Under the pieces are notes generated by a model. That model had not been told where the DNA came from, made no database searches, and saw only the letters and a list, made by a program, of their open reading frames with translations. From Datura wrightii (taxonomy: Eukaryota > Streptophyta > Magnoliopsida > Solanales > Solanaceae): a DNA stretch of 64,000 nucleotides. A program made the translations under genes and the position numbers. The stretch is taken from contig JASDFA010000027.1 of the NCBI GenBank assembly GCA_035772735.1, positions 33,338,001 through 33,402,000 on the forward strand, in the 5' to 3' direction. Shown one piece after another: positions 33,826 to 45,823 of the stretch; positions within the stretch are counted from its first letter, which is position 1, and each line of letters opens with the position of its first letter.

Positions 33826-34559
33826 GTGAGAAAATTGATAGCGAAAAGATGTATTTATCATATTGTCGGAGTTCAGGATCTCCAAGCAGAATCTCCAAAT
33901 CTTCAGTCTATTCCAGTAGTTAATGAATTTCTAGATGTATTCCCAGATGAGATACCTGGAATTCCCCCAGATTGGGAAATCGACTTTGCAATTGATTTAT
34001 TACCAGGTACTCAGTCCATATCTATTCCTCCGTACCGAATGGCTCTTGCTGAGCTTAGAGAATTGAAGGAGCAGTTGAAAGATCTGTTAGATAAGGGCTT
34101 CATCAGGCCGAGTACCTCACCGTGGGGAGCACCAGTTCTGTTTGTGAGAAAGAAGGATGGCTCCCTCTGTATGTGTATGATTATCGGCAGCTGAATAAAG
34201 TCACTATCAAGAATAAGTACCCGCTTCCCAGAATAGACGACTTGTTTGACCAGTTGCAGGGGGCAAAGTATTTCTCTAAAATTGACTTAAGGTCAGGGTA
34301 CCATCAGGTCTGGGTTCGCGAGAGAGATATCCCAAAGACTGCCTTCAAGACCAGGTATGACCATTTTAAATTTCTAGTCATGTCCTTCGGGCTGACGAAT
34401 GCTACAGCAGTGTTCGTGGACTTGATGAACAACATCTTCAGGCCGTATCTGGACTTGTTTGTGATAGTATTTATTGATGATATTATGATATATTCCTGCT
34501 CAGAGGCAGATCACCGGGATCATCTACGAACAGTGCTCCAAACTCTCAGGAATCACTAG
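33826..34559 (+). pseudogene. Gypsy reverse transcriptase domain
   Basis: The first frame contains VVNEFLDVFPDEIPGIPPDW, IPPYRMALAELRELKEQL and GFIRPSTSPWGAPVLFVRKK. A frameshift near 34165 leads to YRQLNKVTIKNKYPLPRIDD, KIDLRSGYHQ, and FGLTNATAVFVDLMN. The catalytic motif FIDDI (about 34472) keeps both Asp residues. The frame stops at 34557, before the RT thumb. It would copy the element RNA into cDNA if intact. Confidence 0.88.
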
Positions 34560-35270
34560 CTGTATGCGAAGTTTTCTAAATGTGAATTTAGGTTGAATTT
34601 AGTGGCCTTTTTGGGCCACATTGTGTCAGATGTTGGAATTCAGGTAGACTTGCAGAAAATTGAAGCAGTAAAGACATGGCCTAGACCTACCACTCCGACT
34701 GAGGTACATTATTTCCTGGGTTAGTCGGGTATTATAGAAGGTTTGTGGAAGGATTTTATACCTTAGCAGCGTCTTTGACCAAGTTAACTTAGAAAGAAGT
34801 TAAATTTCACTGGACTGAAGCATGTGAACACAGTTTTCAAGAGTTGAAAAACAGACCGACATCAGCACCAGTATTAGCCTTGCCGGAAGGATCAATGGGT
34901 TATGCAGTATATTGTGATGCTTCGGGCGTTGGGTTAGGATGTGTTCTTATGCAGCATAGTAAAGTAATTGCTTACGCTTCCAGGCAGCTGAGGAAGCATG
35001 AAACTACCCTGCCCATGATCTGGAATTGGTCGCGGTAATTCATGCCTTGAAAATATGGAGGCACTATCTGTATGGCGTTCATGTAGATATTTTCACTGAT
35101 CATAAAAGCCTCAGTACATTTTCACACAGAAAGAGTTGAATCTACGGCAGCATCACTGGTTAAAGCTGTTAAAAGACTATGATGTGAATATTTTGTACCA
35201 CCCAGGGAGAGCAAATGTTGTAGCAGATGCCCTCAGCCATAAATCCATGGGGAGTTTAGTACACCTGAAG
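34560..35270 (+). pseudogene. Gypsy RNase H domain
   Basis: Remnants in two or three frames: the RT/RNase H connection (about 34570-34830), then ALPEGSMGYAVYCDASGVGL with the first catalytic Asp and VIAYASRQLRKHE (34844-35038), and further on the FTDHKSL-like motif at about 35095 and a HPGRANVVADALS region at about 35200. Stops and a frameshift at 35036 interrupt it. Confidence 0.8.
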
Positions 35271-35519
35271 ACAAAAAAAGGGAACTGATTCGAGTATTGC
35301 ATCAGCTAGCCAATTTAGACATCCGTATAGTCGATTCTGGAAATAGTGGAGCAGTAATTCAGAATACGGCAGTATCGTCACTAGTTGTGGAAGTAAAAGA
35401 ATGACAGTACGAAGACCCTAACCTAGTTCAGCTTAGAGATAAGGTTCAGTGAGGGGAAGTAACAGATTTCCAGGTAACCAAAGATGGAGTTGTGATATAT
35501 AGGGACCGCCTCTGTGTTC

Positions 35520-36230
35520 TGGACGCGGCAGGACTTCGCTAGCAAATTATGGGCGAGGTGCATTATTCCCGTTACTCTCTTTATCCAGGTTCAACAAAGA
35601 TGTATCATGATATAAAAGAAAATTACTGGTGGCCGGGAATGAAAAAGGAGATAGCAGAATTTGTAGCTCAATGTCCTAATTGCCAGCAGGTGAAAGCCGA
35701 ACATCAAAAATCCGGCGAACTGACACAGGAGATAGCAGTGCCTATGTGGAAGTGAGAGGCAATTAATATGGATTTTGTGACAGGGTTACCTCGTACCAAG
35801 CGTAAATTTGATTCCATCTGGATGATTGTTGACAGTTTGACGAAATCAGCTCACTTTCTGCTAGTAAGGGCTACTTTTTCAGCTGAAGATTGTGCTGAAC
35901 TATATATCACAGAGATAGTCTGATTGCATGGTATTCCATTATCGATTATTTTCGACAGAGGAGCGCAGTTTACAGCTAAATTTTGGCAGTCCTTTCAGAA
36001 GGTCCTGGGGACACAGGTTAATCTGAGTACAGCCTTTCATCCTCAAATAGACGGGCAGGCAGAACGCACAATTCAAAGGCTCGAGGATATGTTACGAGCG
36101 TGTTTGCTGGATTTTGGAGGCAGCTGGGATGAACACTTGCAGCTTATTGAGTTTTCTTATAATAATAGTTACCACTCGGCAATCCAGATGGCACCTTATG
36201 AGGCCTTATAGGGAGGAAATACAGGTCTCC
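35520..36230 (+). pseudogene. Gypsy integrase domain
   Basis: The zinc-binding part reads VHYSRYSLYPGSTKMYHDIK and ends with CPNCQQVK. The second zinc His (His-Pro-Gly in the family) is Tyr here (codon at 35582). The catalytic Asp residues are in IVDSLTKSAHF and IFDRGAQF, and the Glu is in GQAERTIQ, so the DDE triad is present. Stops at 35754 and 35920 break the frame. Downstream comes FSYNNSYHSAIQMAPYEAL. Confidence 0.85.
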
Positions 36231-36349
36231 AGTTGGTTGGTTCGAGGTTGGAGAATTAGGGTTAATTGGGCCAAATATAATTCATCAGTCAAAAGAGAAG
36301 GTAAAGCTTATCAGAAAACTTCTGCTGACAACTCAGAGCCGCCAGAAAT

Positions 36350-36810
36350 ATTACACTGATGTACGGCGTAGGAACTTGGAGTTCAATGTAAACAATTGGG
36401 TATTTTTGAAAGTCTCGCCAATGAAGGGCGTAATGAGGTTCGGCAAAAAGGTTAAGCTCAGCTCGACGTTTATTAGGTCGTATCGAATACTCCAAAGAAT
36501 AGGTCAGGTGGCATACGAGCTAGATTTTCCTTCAGAATTGGAATCCGTTCATCCGGTCTTTCATGTATCGATGCTACGAAAGTGCATAGGGAATCCTTCC
36601 CGAGTCGTGTCAGTTCAGGATGTCTATGTCACTGAGGATTTAGCCTATGAAGAGGTTCTAGTAGCTATATTAGATCGACAGGTCCACAGGTTAAGGACTA
36701 AAGATGTTACCTCTGTTAAGGTACTATGGAGAAATAAGAATAGAGAGGAAATGACCTCGGAAGCTAAGGACGACATGAAATCTAGATATCCTCATTTGTT
36801 TCAAGCTTAG
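36350..36810 (+). pseudogene. Gypsy integrase C-terminus and chromodomain-like tail
   Basis: A 144-codon frame contains VFLKVSPMKGVMRFGKK, IGQVAYELDFP, LESVHPVFHVSMLRKCIG and ends with EEVLVAILDRQVHRLRTKDV and KVLWRNKN, then YPHLF. This is the usual end of the Tekay-type polyprotein. The chromodomain is thought to steer integration to heterochromatin. Trp-Glu near the end (the family TWE) is replaced by Met-Thr-Ser. Confidence 0.8.
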
Positions 36811-37075
36811 CCCAGACTATGCAGTTAAGGTAAGTTATTGATTCAATTGTTGTTCCAAGATTTGTTCTATATCTATATTGCTATGTTGACTCCAGCCTTA
36901 TTGTGAAATAGTTGCTATAGTATTATGTGAAATGCCTGTATTGGGCTTTTCTGCATTTCAGGATTTTCATATAGTCCATATTACAGGGACACTGCCAAAA
37001 TTTTTCCAGAATAAATAGTTATAAGAGTTAAGATATCTATAAGCTAAAGTAAAACATTTGAGGATAAATGTTTCC
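36811..37075 (+). other. Gypsy 3' untranslated region
   Basis: From the stop of the last pol frame to the PPT. No gene. Confidence 0.6.
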
Positions 37076-37088
37076 AAGGGGGGCGGGA
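37076..37088 (+). other. Polypurine tract of nested gypsy
   Basis: AAGGGGGGCGGGA, directly before the TG that starts the 3' LTR. One C interrupts the purine run. Confidence 0.85.
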
Positions 37089-39144
37089 TGTTACACCCCG
37101 TAAGTTTCTAATATTTAGATGGCCTACTCATACATTAGTTAAGAGTTTTAGAGTGCAATACGTGCAAGGAAGGGGCCAGGAAAAAGGTCGAACGAGCACA
37201 GAGTCAGGACCGCGCGGGAGGAGGCCGGGCCAGCTGCCCAAAGGGGCAGCGTGGCACGAACCATGCCCTCGGCGATGGGCTCTATGACACGGCCCTAAAT
37301 TGGCGTGACAGGGTCTATTCCACGGACCCTTGTCCACCGCCTCAAGTATATATAAGCCCCTCCCTTTGATTTTAAGTTATATTTCAAAATATATACGGGC
37401 GGAAGAGAGAAACCACGAGGAAGACAATTAAAATTCATCCGTTTATACTGCAAAACGCTGCCCGAATTTAAATTAACTTCGGGTATTGAAGTTTACGGTT
37501 GCAGGGAGTATTGCTCCGGAGTTATTTTCATGAAATTCACCCAGTGAATCGTAGCCCCGCCGAGCTAAAGTTTTTGGTATTGCTTCAAACTAGTGTCAAC
37601 ATGATCACAGGCTTAAAGTAAGCATTTCTTCCTTTTGGACTTTTGAGAAATTATGAGTTTTCGACTGTGTTCCATCAAATTAAAATATAGTTAATATTTA
37701 TATATAAAGTTATCGTTTTCTATGAATTTAGTACTAAAACTAGCCATTTTCCCCAAGTAATACGATTGCAGTTGAGAAGAACAATTGAATACGAACTGAA
37801 ACTCGTCAGTTAATCAATAATCGGCGAACAAGGTATGTTAAGGCAGTTTCCTTCGGCAAGCTAGTTTCTTTAGCATGATAGCTCAGTTTGAATCCCCATA
37901 AGAATACCAGAAGCATGTCTATTATGATTAGTTATTTTCATTAGCTGAAATCCATATTGCATGTTAGTTTGAGATGGATTATGCCTGTATAGACTTCATG
38001 ACTGACCCAAGGGTTATTAGTTGTGTCGACGCATGCCAGGGGAGAGATGACGTCGCTCTACGAAGCATTATGCCATCCTCTAGGGACGAAGATGGGGTCC
38101 CAGGTCCTCATATGTGGTGGTTGGCTCTATACACCCCTGTTGAGCCTGGTGCCCAGGGTACAGATATCAGGAGTCCACTGGACTCAGACACAGCTACAGT
38201 CAGGGGCCGAGAGGGCTTAGTTACAAACGGTAGGACAGCTATAGCTATCAATTGACCTAGTAGACCTTGATAGGGGTATATAGACTAAAGTGTACTCACC
38301 AGGGCATATGGGGGCCCTAGGTGGGTTATTCTGTGCTGATTGTACCTTTCGGCTGATGGGGGTCAGTTAAGGTTTTTGTTTGCTCTAGTTATTAATATAT
38401 TAGATATTAAGAAGTTCAAATACTCAGGTATGACCTCTAACCCCTTCATTTCAGTTATTCTTAATTTTATCTCTTTATTTCAGTCATTTATAGTTATCGC
38501 CTTACATATTTGGTACATATTGTACTGATGCCCTTTCTGGGACGCTGCATTACTTGCTTGCAGGTACGGATAGATGAGGAGAAGGTCCCTCATAGCTTTC
38601 AGCCAGCATCATCAGAGCAGTCAGCTCCTTTCTTCCAGATCTTGTAGATAGAAAGTTTACTTCTTTTTTATTGTATAGTTTATGAGTAGGTCGGGGCCCT
38701 GTCCCAACCATCATATTACTCTTAGGGGCTTGCAGATTGTTTCTATTCCCCTGTGGTTAGCTATTATTGGTCGTGTGGAGGCCATATGTGTTTTAGTTTA
38801 CATGTTGCCCGTGTGGGGCCTTGTTTAGCTGACAGATTAGCGGCCTTGTTGTCCATAGTTTAGCTTAGCACTGGTTTTACTTTACAGTCATAACTAGACA
38901 TCATGATGGTCTTGTCGACTCACATAGGATTCCCTGTTGTTGTTGTTTCTGGCTGGCTGGTTTTCTTTTACAAGTGGTTATTAGGCCTTGTCGAGCGGAG
39001 GTTGTATTTATAGCCAAGATATAGTCGTTGTTTTCTTGATTTGGGAAGTGAGCCTACACCTGGAGTGCATAGGCCTAGTTAAGCCAGTTCAGATCCTAGT
39101 AGGGCACCAGGTGCCAGTCATGCCTCCCAAGGTGGGGCGTGACA
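37089..39144 (+). repeat. Gypsy 3' LTR (2056 bp)
   Basis: Starts TGTTACACCCCG and ends GCGTGACA. It pairs with 29508-31560. Its TATA motif is at 37346-37356. It is followed by ATAAT, the right target duplication. Confidence 0.92.
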
Positions 39145-39630
39145 ATAATGTAGTATTAAAAGTCATTGAGTGATAGTACAAGTGGAATAATTGTTGAATT
39201 TAGTAACATTGATTGTATGTTAATTATTACACTGTTGTGTTAACTAACCTTAGTCGACCGATGATGTCTATCAGTATGTATGGTGTACTCATTCTACCTT
39301 GTTATGCCTTTTTCGTGTAGGTTGTGATAGGTTTAAAGTTTCTTGAGTGGCATGGAGTACTCAGCAGCAGCTTCCGTGTTCTTCTTCTCAGATGAAGATG
39401 TGTCTTTTTGATCGTCATGTACTCTATTAAAACTCTTGTACCTGTCTAGACTAGATTGTGGGAAAGTCATGGTTTTGGAAAATTTTAATTTTTTTTTATT
39501 TTGAGTTATTGTTGATTAATGAAAAGTAGTGAGAAATTTGGGTAATAATGGTAACGTTCCAGAAGTGTTCTCTTATCGAGTAGAGTCGATGTAGGTGCCC
39601 GCAAAACCAGCCTATTTGGGGGTCGTGACA
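39145..39630 (+). repeat. LARD 5' LTR, part 2
   Basis: After ATAAT, sequence gtagtattaaaagtcattgag continues the outer LTR, matching 45342 onward. It ends GGTCGTGACA at 39630. Confidence 0.88.
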
Positions 39631-39633
39631 AGC

Positions 39634-39645
39634 TGGTATTAGAGC
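39634..39645 (+). other. LARD primer binding site
   Basis: TGGTATTAGAGC, three bases after the 5' LTR. One C-to-T change from the initiator-Met PBS TGGTATCAGAGC. Confidence 0.85.
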
Positions 39646-40355
39646 ATCTAGCTTGCCGGTCTTATAAGTACAAGATCAATATCGTGTAGACTCCTGTGGA
39701 TTGGTGTGTTGACGTCCACATCTAATCTTCAGGAAGATATAAGACATTTAGGAAGTTTTCGCTTATTTCTTTCCCATCATGTTTTTCGGTTGTGTCGATC
39801 GCCTGGGTTGATTCCAATTGGTATCTTGATAGGCCTTTTGGTATCTAACTATGTGCGATTAGTGAAAAACCTGCAATAAGACTAGTGGGCAGGATAAACA
39901 TGAGATCAATGAGGGAGTTGAAAACCATGAAGATACCCGGCTTAGCGATTTTTACAGCGAAGGTTGTCTCGCTGCAGTGGACTCGCTACAGTGAGGGATG
40001 TACCATTGTAATGGATCCGTTGTCACGGTAGAACAATCGTTGCAGCGGGTATGGCCAGGCAGGATGCCAGGTTCTAGAATTCCAATACCCCTTGTTACAA
40101 ACATTAGACAATAGATAGAACATAGTGAAAACGAACAAGCAATGCGAATATAGAAAAACTGTTGTGATATCATAAAAGGGACAAAAACATTCCCAAAGTC
40201 TTAAGATGTCAAACGGGCATCCATACACTATAGGGGGAAACAAGTACCAACATTCCAAAAACAAGAAAGAAATTAGAAATTGTCTTACAAGCCCCAAACG
40301 AGGGCTACCCAAAATAGTATTAGTGTGAAGTAGTTGGGGAGGGGGAAAACACCAT
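39646..40355 (+). other. LARD internal region, left, non-coding
   Basis: There is no gag. It contains degenerate CTGCAG-type palindromes at 39968-40050. The minus-strand open frames here (40173-39952 and the left part of 40618-39986) have no recognisable domain. Confidence 0.6.
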
Positions 40356-41623
40356 CTAGCTGGAGGCCTCGTCGCTGCCACTGCCCGCATCTTCTCCTTC
40401 TCCCTCCTCAAACCCACTGAGGAAGGAGAATTCAGGGTGGTCCTGCCTGGTAGCTTGGGGTGTCCTAGCCTTGGAGTAAGGGTCTTCAGGATCTTCTTGA
40501 TCCCTTTCCACATCCTGACTAGCAGCTTGTCCCGAGGATGTTGTCTCCTCCTCTCCCACTCCAAGTCCTCCCGAAGCTCAATGTGGGCCTGGGCTAGAGC
40601 GACAATTGTTCCCTGCATCTCTCCTAGGTCGGCAGCTGCTGCATTGGAGGGCTAGCTAGTGAAAGGTCGACTAGTATAAGGGGACTGCTGGGGGAGGGAG
40701 GTGTATGCAACCTCCAAGGAGCTCCCTCATAGCCTGAATCTCGGCCTCAGTCCGCTCAAATGGCCTAACAGGTCTGGAGGTGCTGACCCCATCGTCTCCC
40801 TCAGCCTACACAGTCCTCCTCTTCTTTCGGCCTCTCCCTGGAGCCCCCTTCACCCTCAAGGGATCAAAGGGCCTGTCACAGTCCACAATGACATTCCGAG
40901 ACTCCTGATGGACGCCGACCCGCTTGTAGAGCCTAGTAATAAGAGAAGGAAATGGTAGGTCGGTGATGGGATTCGTAGTGAAATACCTCATTTCCTCAAT
41001 GATTTAAGCCCCCACTTTCACCATTGCCCCACTCAATACTCAGGCCACCATTAGAGCCCAAGGATAGGTCACGCCTGTGACATTGGAGGATGGACAAATC
41101 CTCTGGGACACCAAGTGGAGCCACCTCCTGGCCTCCATGGTGAAGTGAGTACTCTGAATGCCCGTCCAAGTGATGCCCTAGTTGGTCGAAGCCCCCTGCT
41201 CCTCCACCATCAGCGTATCCACCAACCATTTCCTATTTCCATCTATATCCCAGGCTTTCAACTTAGCCTTGGGAGGATTTGGCAAATCCAAAGAGTTATT
41301 TATAGTAGCAGGGGTCAAGATGATCTGCATACCCTGACATAAGCAACTGGCTCATCCCAGCTCCAAGCCACCATTGGAAGGTTTGTGTAAAACTCCCTCA
41401 CCCAGACCTCATTAGTCTTACTCAGGTCCTCCACCAATGGGCCCCAGCTGATCTCCTGGAGGAAGGCATAGAATTCTGGTGCTTTCTCCTCTATATACAT
41501 CTTGATAAACCCCATCTCATGAAACAAGTCCTTCGTGGCCTGTTCATTGTGTCGGAACTGACACTAGTCATGGACAAAGCAGATATAGTCTTCGGTGTGA
41601 ATGTTGCTGCTAAAGGCAGCCAT
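40356..41623 (-). pseudogene. Antisense plant transposon-protein-like (Transposase_32-type) pseudogene
   Basis: On the minus strand, starting at MAAFSSNIHTEDYICFVHD (41623), an in-frame stop, then QATKDLFHEMGFIKMYIEEK and APEFYAFLQEISWGPLVEDL, then WVREFYTNLPMVAW (41527-41315). After frameshifts comes an ARRWLHLVSQ region, an IIEEMRYFTTNPITDLPF segment and PSLITRLYKRVGV (to about 40920), and finally an acidic, Ser/Glu-rich tail (40559-40356: EGEGEDAGSGSDEASS). This resembles the putative plant transposon protein domain found in many retroelement interiors; its biochemical role is unknown. It runs opposite to the LTR orientation. The domain identity is recalled from family features, not searched. 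Confidence 0.65.
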
Positions 41624-42845
41624 GTTGATAAACCTGCATTGATAAAAAGTATTAGAACAGGGACCTAATGACTAGGACAATGAGTATGAGAGAAAAGGAA
41701 AAGATCAGGATTTGAGGAAGGACCACTGCCCAGGCGGACAGCTGCAGCGGACATGTGTCTGCCGCAGCGAGTTTTCCATAGCAGAGGAGGTCTGTTGTCA
41801 CAATGCCATTGCAACAATCATAGTTTTGCTGCAGCAGACATCATCTTCCCCAAACCTCCAAACCCCATCAATGGAGGTTAAATTTCAACCTCCGTATTTC
41901 ATCGAATTAACTACAAATCGGGTAAGGTGAAGATTTGCCCAAGCCTTAGAAACTATTTTCCATCTCGATAGGGTACAAATTCAAGCTTGAATGCTTCAAG
42001 GAAGTCAAACCACCACCCCAGCCAAGCCCCTCTCATTTTCGACCCTATAACCACATGATACTGACCAAAAACACGCAGAGAATAATAAAGATCATTTGAG
42101 AATGTAAATACAAGTATCATGCTATGATAATCTAGCCATGGAATCAGAATAATAGAACCTACCAATATCGCTATATAACTACTTGAAAATGAAAGTAATA
42201 GGCAATACACAGCAATCAGTCACTAGCAAATGAAGTAAGGGAGCCATAGGTGAGGGAATTACCTGAGAAATAGAGAGACTTACCAGAGAGATTGAGAGGA
42301 TTTGAAAATTTTGGAGTGAGGAAAAGTTAGAATGAACTCAAAACCATCCAATCTGCCCTTTTACTGACCTCGTTTTCCGCTGCAATTGACCATTTGTCCG
42401 TTGCGATGGAACCGTTGTAGAGGATGGCTAAACACAGTGATGATTGGGATTCCACCACAGGTCCCCACCATTTTAAAAACAATCACTCTGAGAAGTTCAA
42501 CAAATCGGGAATACCTAGGACATTTGAGTTAGGAATAAGAATCCAAAATACCCGAAGTAGGGGTAATGGTGTAATTTGGCGTTTGAGTCTTGATCAACCC
42601 AAGCGAAGATTTATAGCTCCTCTAGAAATTATCAGGCCTACATGGGAAATGTTTAAGCAAAGGGCGATAGAGGGGTTCTGCAACGATCATTCTGGGGACC
42701 AATGCATAGAATCGGTAATCCCTAGTGCCGGCTAGAAGTTGGGAAAATTTATGATCGATGATAGAATCAACCTAGGGTGGCTAAAAGCCCCACCTCGATA
42801 TCATAGTGTCATTCGGGGATGAACGGATTTTTAATTGGTATCTAA
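41624..42845 (+). other. LARD internal region, right, non-coding
   Basis: No convincing gene. CTGCAG-type palindromes at 41740-41840 and 42370-42420. Near the end, gtcattcggggatgaacgg (42811) resembles the sequence before the PPT of Tekay-type gypsy elements. A 103-codon plus frame at 42424-42735 has no recognisable domain. Confidence 0.55.
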
Positions 42846-45823
42846 TGTAACAACCCGCCCGGCCATTATAGCACCCCCACCATCTTAGAGCAGGTGAAAT
42901 TAAATTTTTATAAATTTGAAGGAAAATCCCAAAAAAATAAAGGGCGCTAGATGAACAAGTTCGAATGGGCTAAGTCACAGTCGGATGGACCCAGGTGCAT
43001 GTCCTCCGCGGTGGGACGCTTCCCTCCATAGCAGAACCGCTGTAGCGGTAAATGGACTCGCTGCAGTGGGTGACACGGACTAGAGTTTTCGCAATCTTGT
43101 TCCGATTAGAATTTTAAAAACCTAATTTATAGAAGGGCTTAATGAAAACGCCAAGAACAGGAAATAGACTTTTGAAATTAGAAGAAAATCTAAGAGGTAA
43201 AGATTCATCCTCCATAGCTAGGAACTCCAGCAAGAACCCAAGAACTGATGCAAACATCCAATTGCGAACGTCTCGACGATAGCTTGGCGCTCAGTTAGGC
43301 TATGGTTTACTCACTCTTGTGTTAGACTTTGATTAGCTAAACATATACATGCGTATGGCTGATATGCCTTTGATGGGTAGGGCTGAAACTTAGATAACTT
43401 GTTGTTGATTAATTGAAATTGGTGTGATTTTAAGGATGATCGGGTTAGAAAAAGGGGAGTGATATCCCTGTATTGAGAAAACCCCTAGAAGAGAGAGTGC
43501 AATAATATTTAGTTTATGCTTAAGGGTGTATGTGGGACTGAATCAAGTGTAAGTAAATTGACCTTCTAGTGTTGTATTCAATGTATTTTTCTATGTGCAG
43601 AATTATAGGTTCATTCTTTTGGAATTGAAACCTTGGTCAGTTAATCATGTAAACATGTTGAATAGATGCAATACATGAATAATTAATTGGTTCTGATCGT
43701 TATAGAATGTGAGCTAAAATTCGAGAATTAGGATAGTTATACTTCTCATAAATATGTTGCGATTAAATATTGCATTGTTTGGATTGGTGAATATTGTTCG
43801 TGTGGATGGTTACAATGTGGAATTGTTAACTGTTGAAATAAGTTTGATAGGATGCTGCTATCATTATGATGGGCATGGTAGAGAATGAGACTTTAGATGG
43901 GGAAGAAGCAATTCAGGGAAAAAGGCTGGGAAGAAGACTAGTCGTAGAACTGCCAATAATACAACTACAGCGGGTGTGGTACCACTGCAGTGAGACTGTT
44001 GTGGCAGTAGAAATATCACTGCAGAGGATCCCAAATGAGTGAGCGAGCTAAGTTTTAATTCCTTGTAGTGATTTAATGTAACTGATATTATTACTATTTG
44101 GGGATGAGATTGGGTGCAGTATTTCACATGTGATTGTACTCATTTATATGTACATGTAACTTTTGTTGTGTGTGAATTATTATTTATTGTGCTATTTTGT
44201 GCGCCTGAGATTGAGGGGCGAGTGGTTATCAAACGAATGTGTGACTAAGATGATGGATGATACGTAAGGGAAATCATTGATATGATGATGAATGTGAGGC
44301 TTGGGGCCAAAGTTAAGGGACACTGATGAACAGGTTAGTACAATCAGACTCTGAATGAGGATTGGATACTTGAGTGGCTCATGCCCGAGGTGAGCATCCG
44401 GGCCAACTATATGAGAGAGTACATAGACAGGCATGGCAAAAAGACCATGCATCTGGGTGTATGGATATGAGTACACAAATAGGTATGATAAAGGACTCAT
44501 ACGTCTGGGTGTAAAGTACATGGATTTCTAAAGTCTCTTTCAGGTCATGACTGGAAGGGCAAGCATAAGACCCTCTGGCGTAGCGTGTGTTAGGCATATC
44601 ACCGTATGGATGATTATCAAATAGAGATTGTGTGGGTATGGTTTAATTATGCATACAGCTGTCAAGACAAAAAGGTACAGGTATATAAGTATAATATGGA
44701 ATATACTAACATAATTAGGTTTTGAGGTGAGAAACATGTTTGGAATATTGTATATGGTTATATGGTGTGGGTATGAACTTTTATGGCAATCTTGTGGTAT
44801 GGAGATAGGTATGTAAATGTACTTTAATATTTGGGAAGTTGACTCCCTCGACATGTGTTGATGATTACTTGTGTGTACTTGAATTAGTTAATTTGTATTT
44901 GTGGTTGAATGTTGTTTTAATTGATTTTGTGGATTACGGAGGGTAACATGATGGATTATGTAAAGTAGTGAATTTCTGGAGACAGCGAGTTGACTTTGTT
45001 AATTAATGTACTAGATTTGGACAATCTGAAAAACGTTGTAAGTAATTGAGTAGGTTAATAAGTGGTAATGGACGGACTTAGTCAACCATAGGGGAGTTGT
45101 ATAAGAGGTAGATGTGTTACAAAACTATATCGTGAAATAGAACGGAACTGGATCGATAAAGAATTGGCTATTGATTGATTACAATAGCACTGCAACGGGT
45201 ACAATATTGTGGCAGTCAGATCATTGTAGCGGTTTGAGTCTTTGCTGCAGCTGAAATAGAGAGAGACAGATTTGATATAAGCCGATGGTTAGGACAGTAG
45301 GGTAATTTCTCAAACCTTGAAAAGACTTCAAAAAAGATAACATAGTATTAAAAGTCATTGAGTGGTAGTATAAGTGGAATAATTGTTGAATTTAGTAACC
45401 CTGATTGTATGTTGATTATTACGCTATTGTGTTAACTAACCTTAGTCGGTTGATGATCCCTACCGGCATGTGTGGTGTACTGTACTGCCTTGCTATACCT
45501 TTTTGGTGTAGGCTGTGGCAAGTTTGAAGTTTCTTGATTGGCGTGGAGTACTCAGCAGAAGCTTCCATGTTCTTATTCTCAGACGAAGTTGTGTCTTTTT
45601 GATCTTGTCATGTATTCTATTAGAGCTCTTGTACCTGTCTAGACTAGATCGTGGGAGAGTCATGATTTTGGAAAATTTGTATCTTTTTATAATTTTAAGT
45701 TAATGTTGATTAATGAAAAGTAATGAGAAATTTGGATAATATTGATAACATTCCGCAAGAGTTCTTCTATCGAGTAGAGTCGATGTATGTGCCCACACAA
45801 CCTGCCCATTTGGGGTCGTGACA
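42846..45823 (+). repeat. LARD 3' LTR (2978 bp)
   Basis: Starts TGTAACAACCCG and ends GGTCGTGACA. Uninterrupted partner of the split 5' LTR. The bases before it (ttggtatctaa) contain no intact polypurine tract. Open frames inside are not genes. Confidence 0.88.

Larger units (their letters stand above)
29508..39144 (+). mobile_element. Complete, mutated Ty3/gypsy (chromovirus/Tekay-like) retrotransposon, 9.64 kb
   Basis: The layout is 5' LTR 29508-31560, PBS 31565-31576, gag about 31770-33050, protease 33300-33775, RT 33830-34560, RNase H 34600-35270, integrase 35520-36230, C-terminal chromodomain-like region 36350-36810, PPT 37076-37088 and 3' LTR 37089-39144. Domain order RT-RNase H-integrase defines Ty3/gypsy. 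Every domain is broken by stops or frameshifts, so it is no longer autonomous. It lies inside the LARD 5' LTR with a 5-bp target duplication (one mismatch). The two LTRs differ at roughly a tenth of positions in the part I compared, mostly transitions, so it is not a recent insertion. Confidence 0.93.
27010..45823 (+). mobile_element. Outer large-LTR non-autonomous retrotransposon (LARD-like), split by a nested gypsy element
   Basis: Two long direct repeats bound the element: 27010-29507 joined to 39145-39630 (5' LTR, about 2.98 kb in two parts) and 42846-45823 (3' LTR, 2978 bp). The LTRs start TGTAAC and end GTGACA. The interior (39631-42845, 3.2 kb) has a PBS but no gag or pol, so transposition must have relied on another element's proteins. 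Without the nested insertion the element is about 9.2 kb. Flanking bases are atata (27005-27009) and acata (45824-45828), a 4/5 match for a 5-bp target duplication. Confidence 0.88.

Noticed and set aside
39986..40618. 210-codon minus frame
   Set aside because: Its upstream part overlaps the C-terminal tail of the antisense transposon-protein remnant in another phase; the downstream half has no domain.
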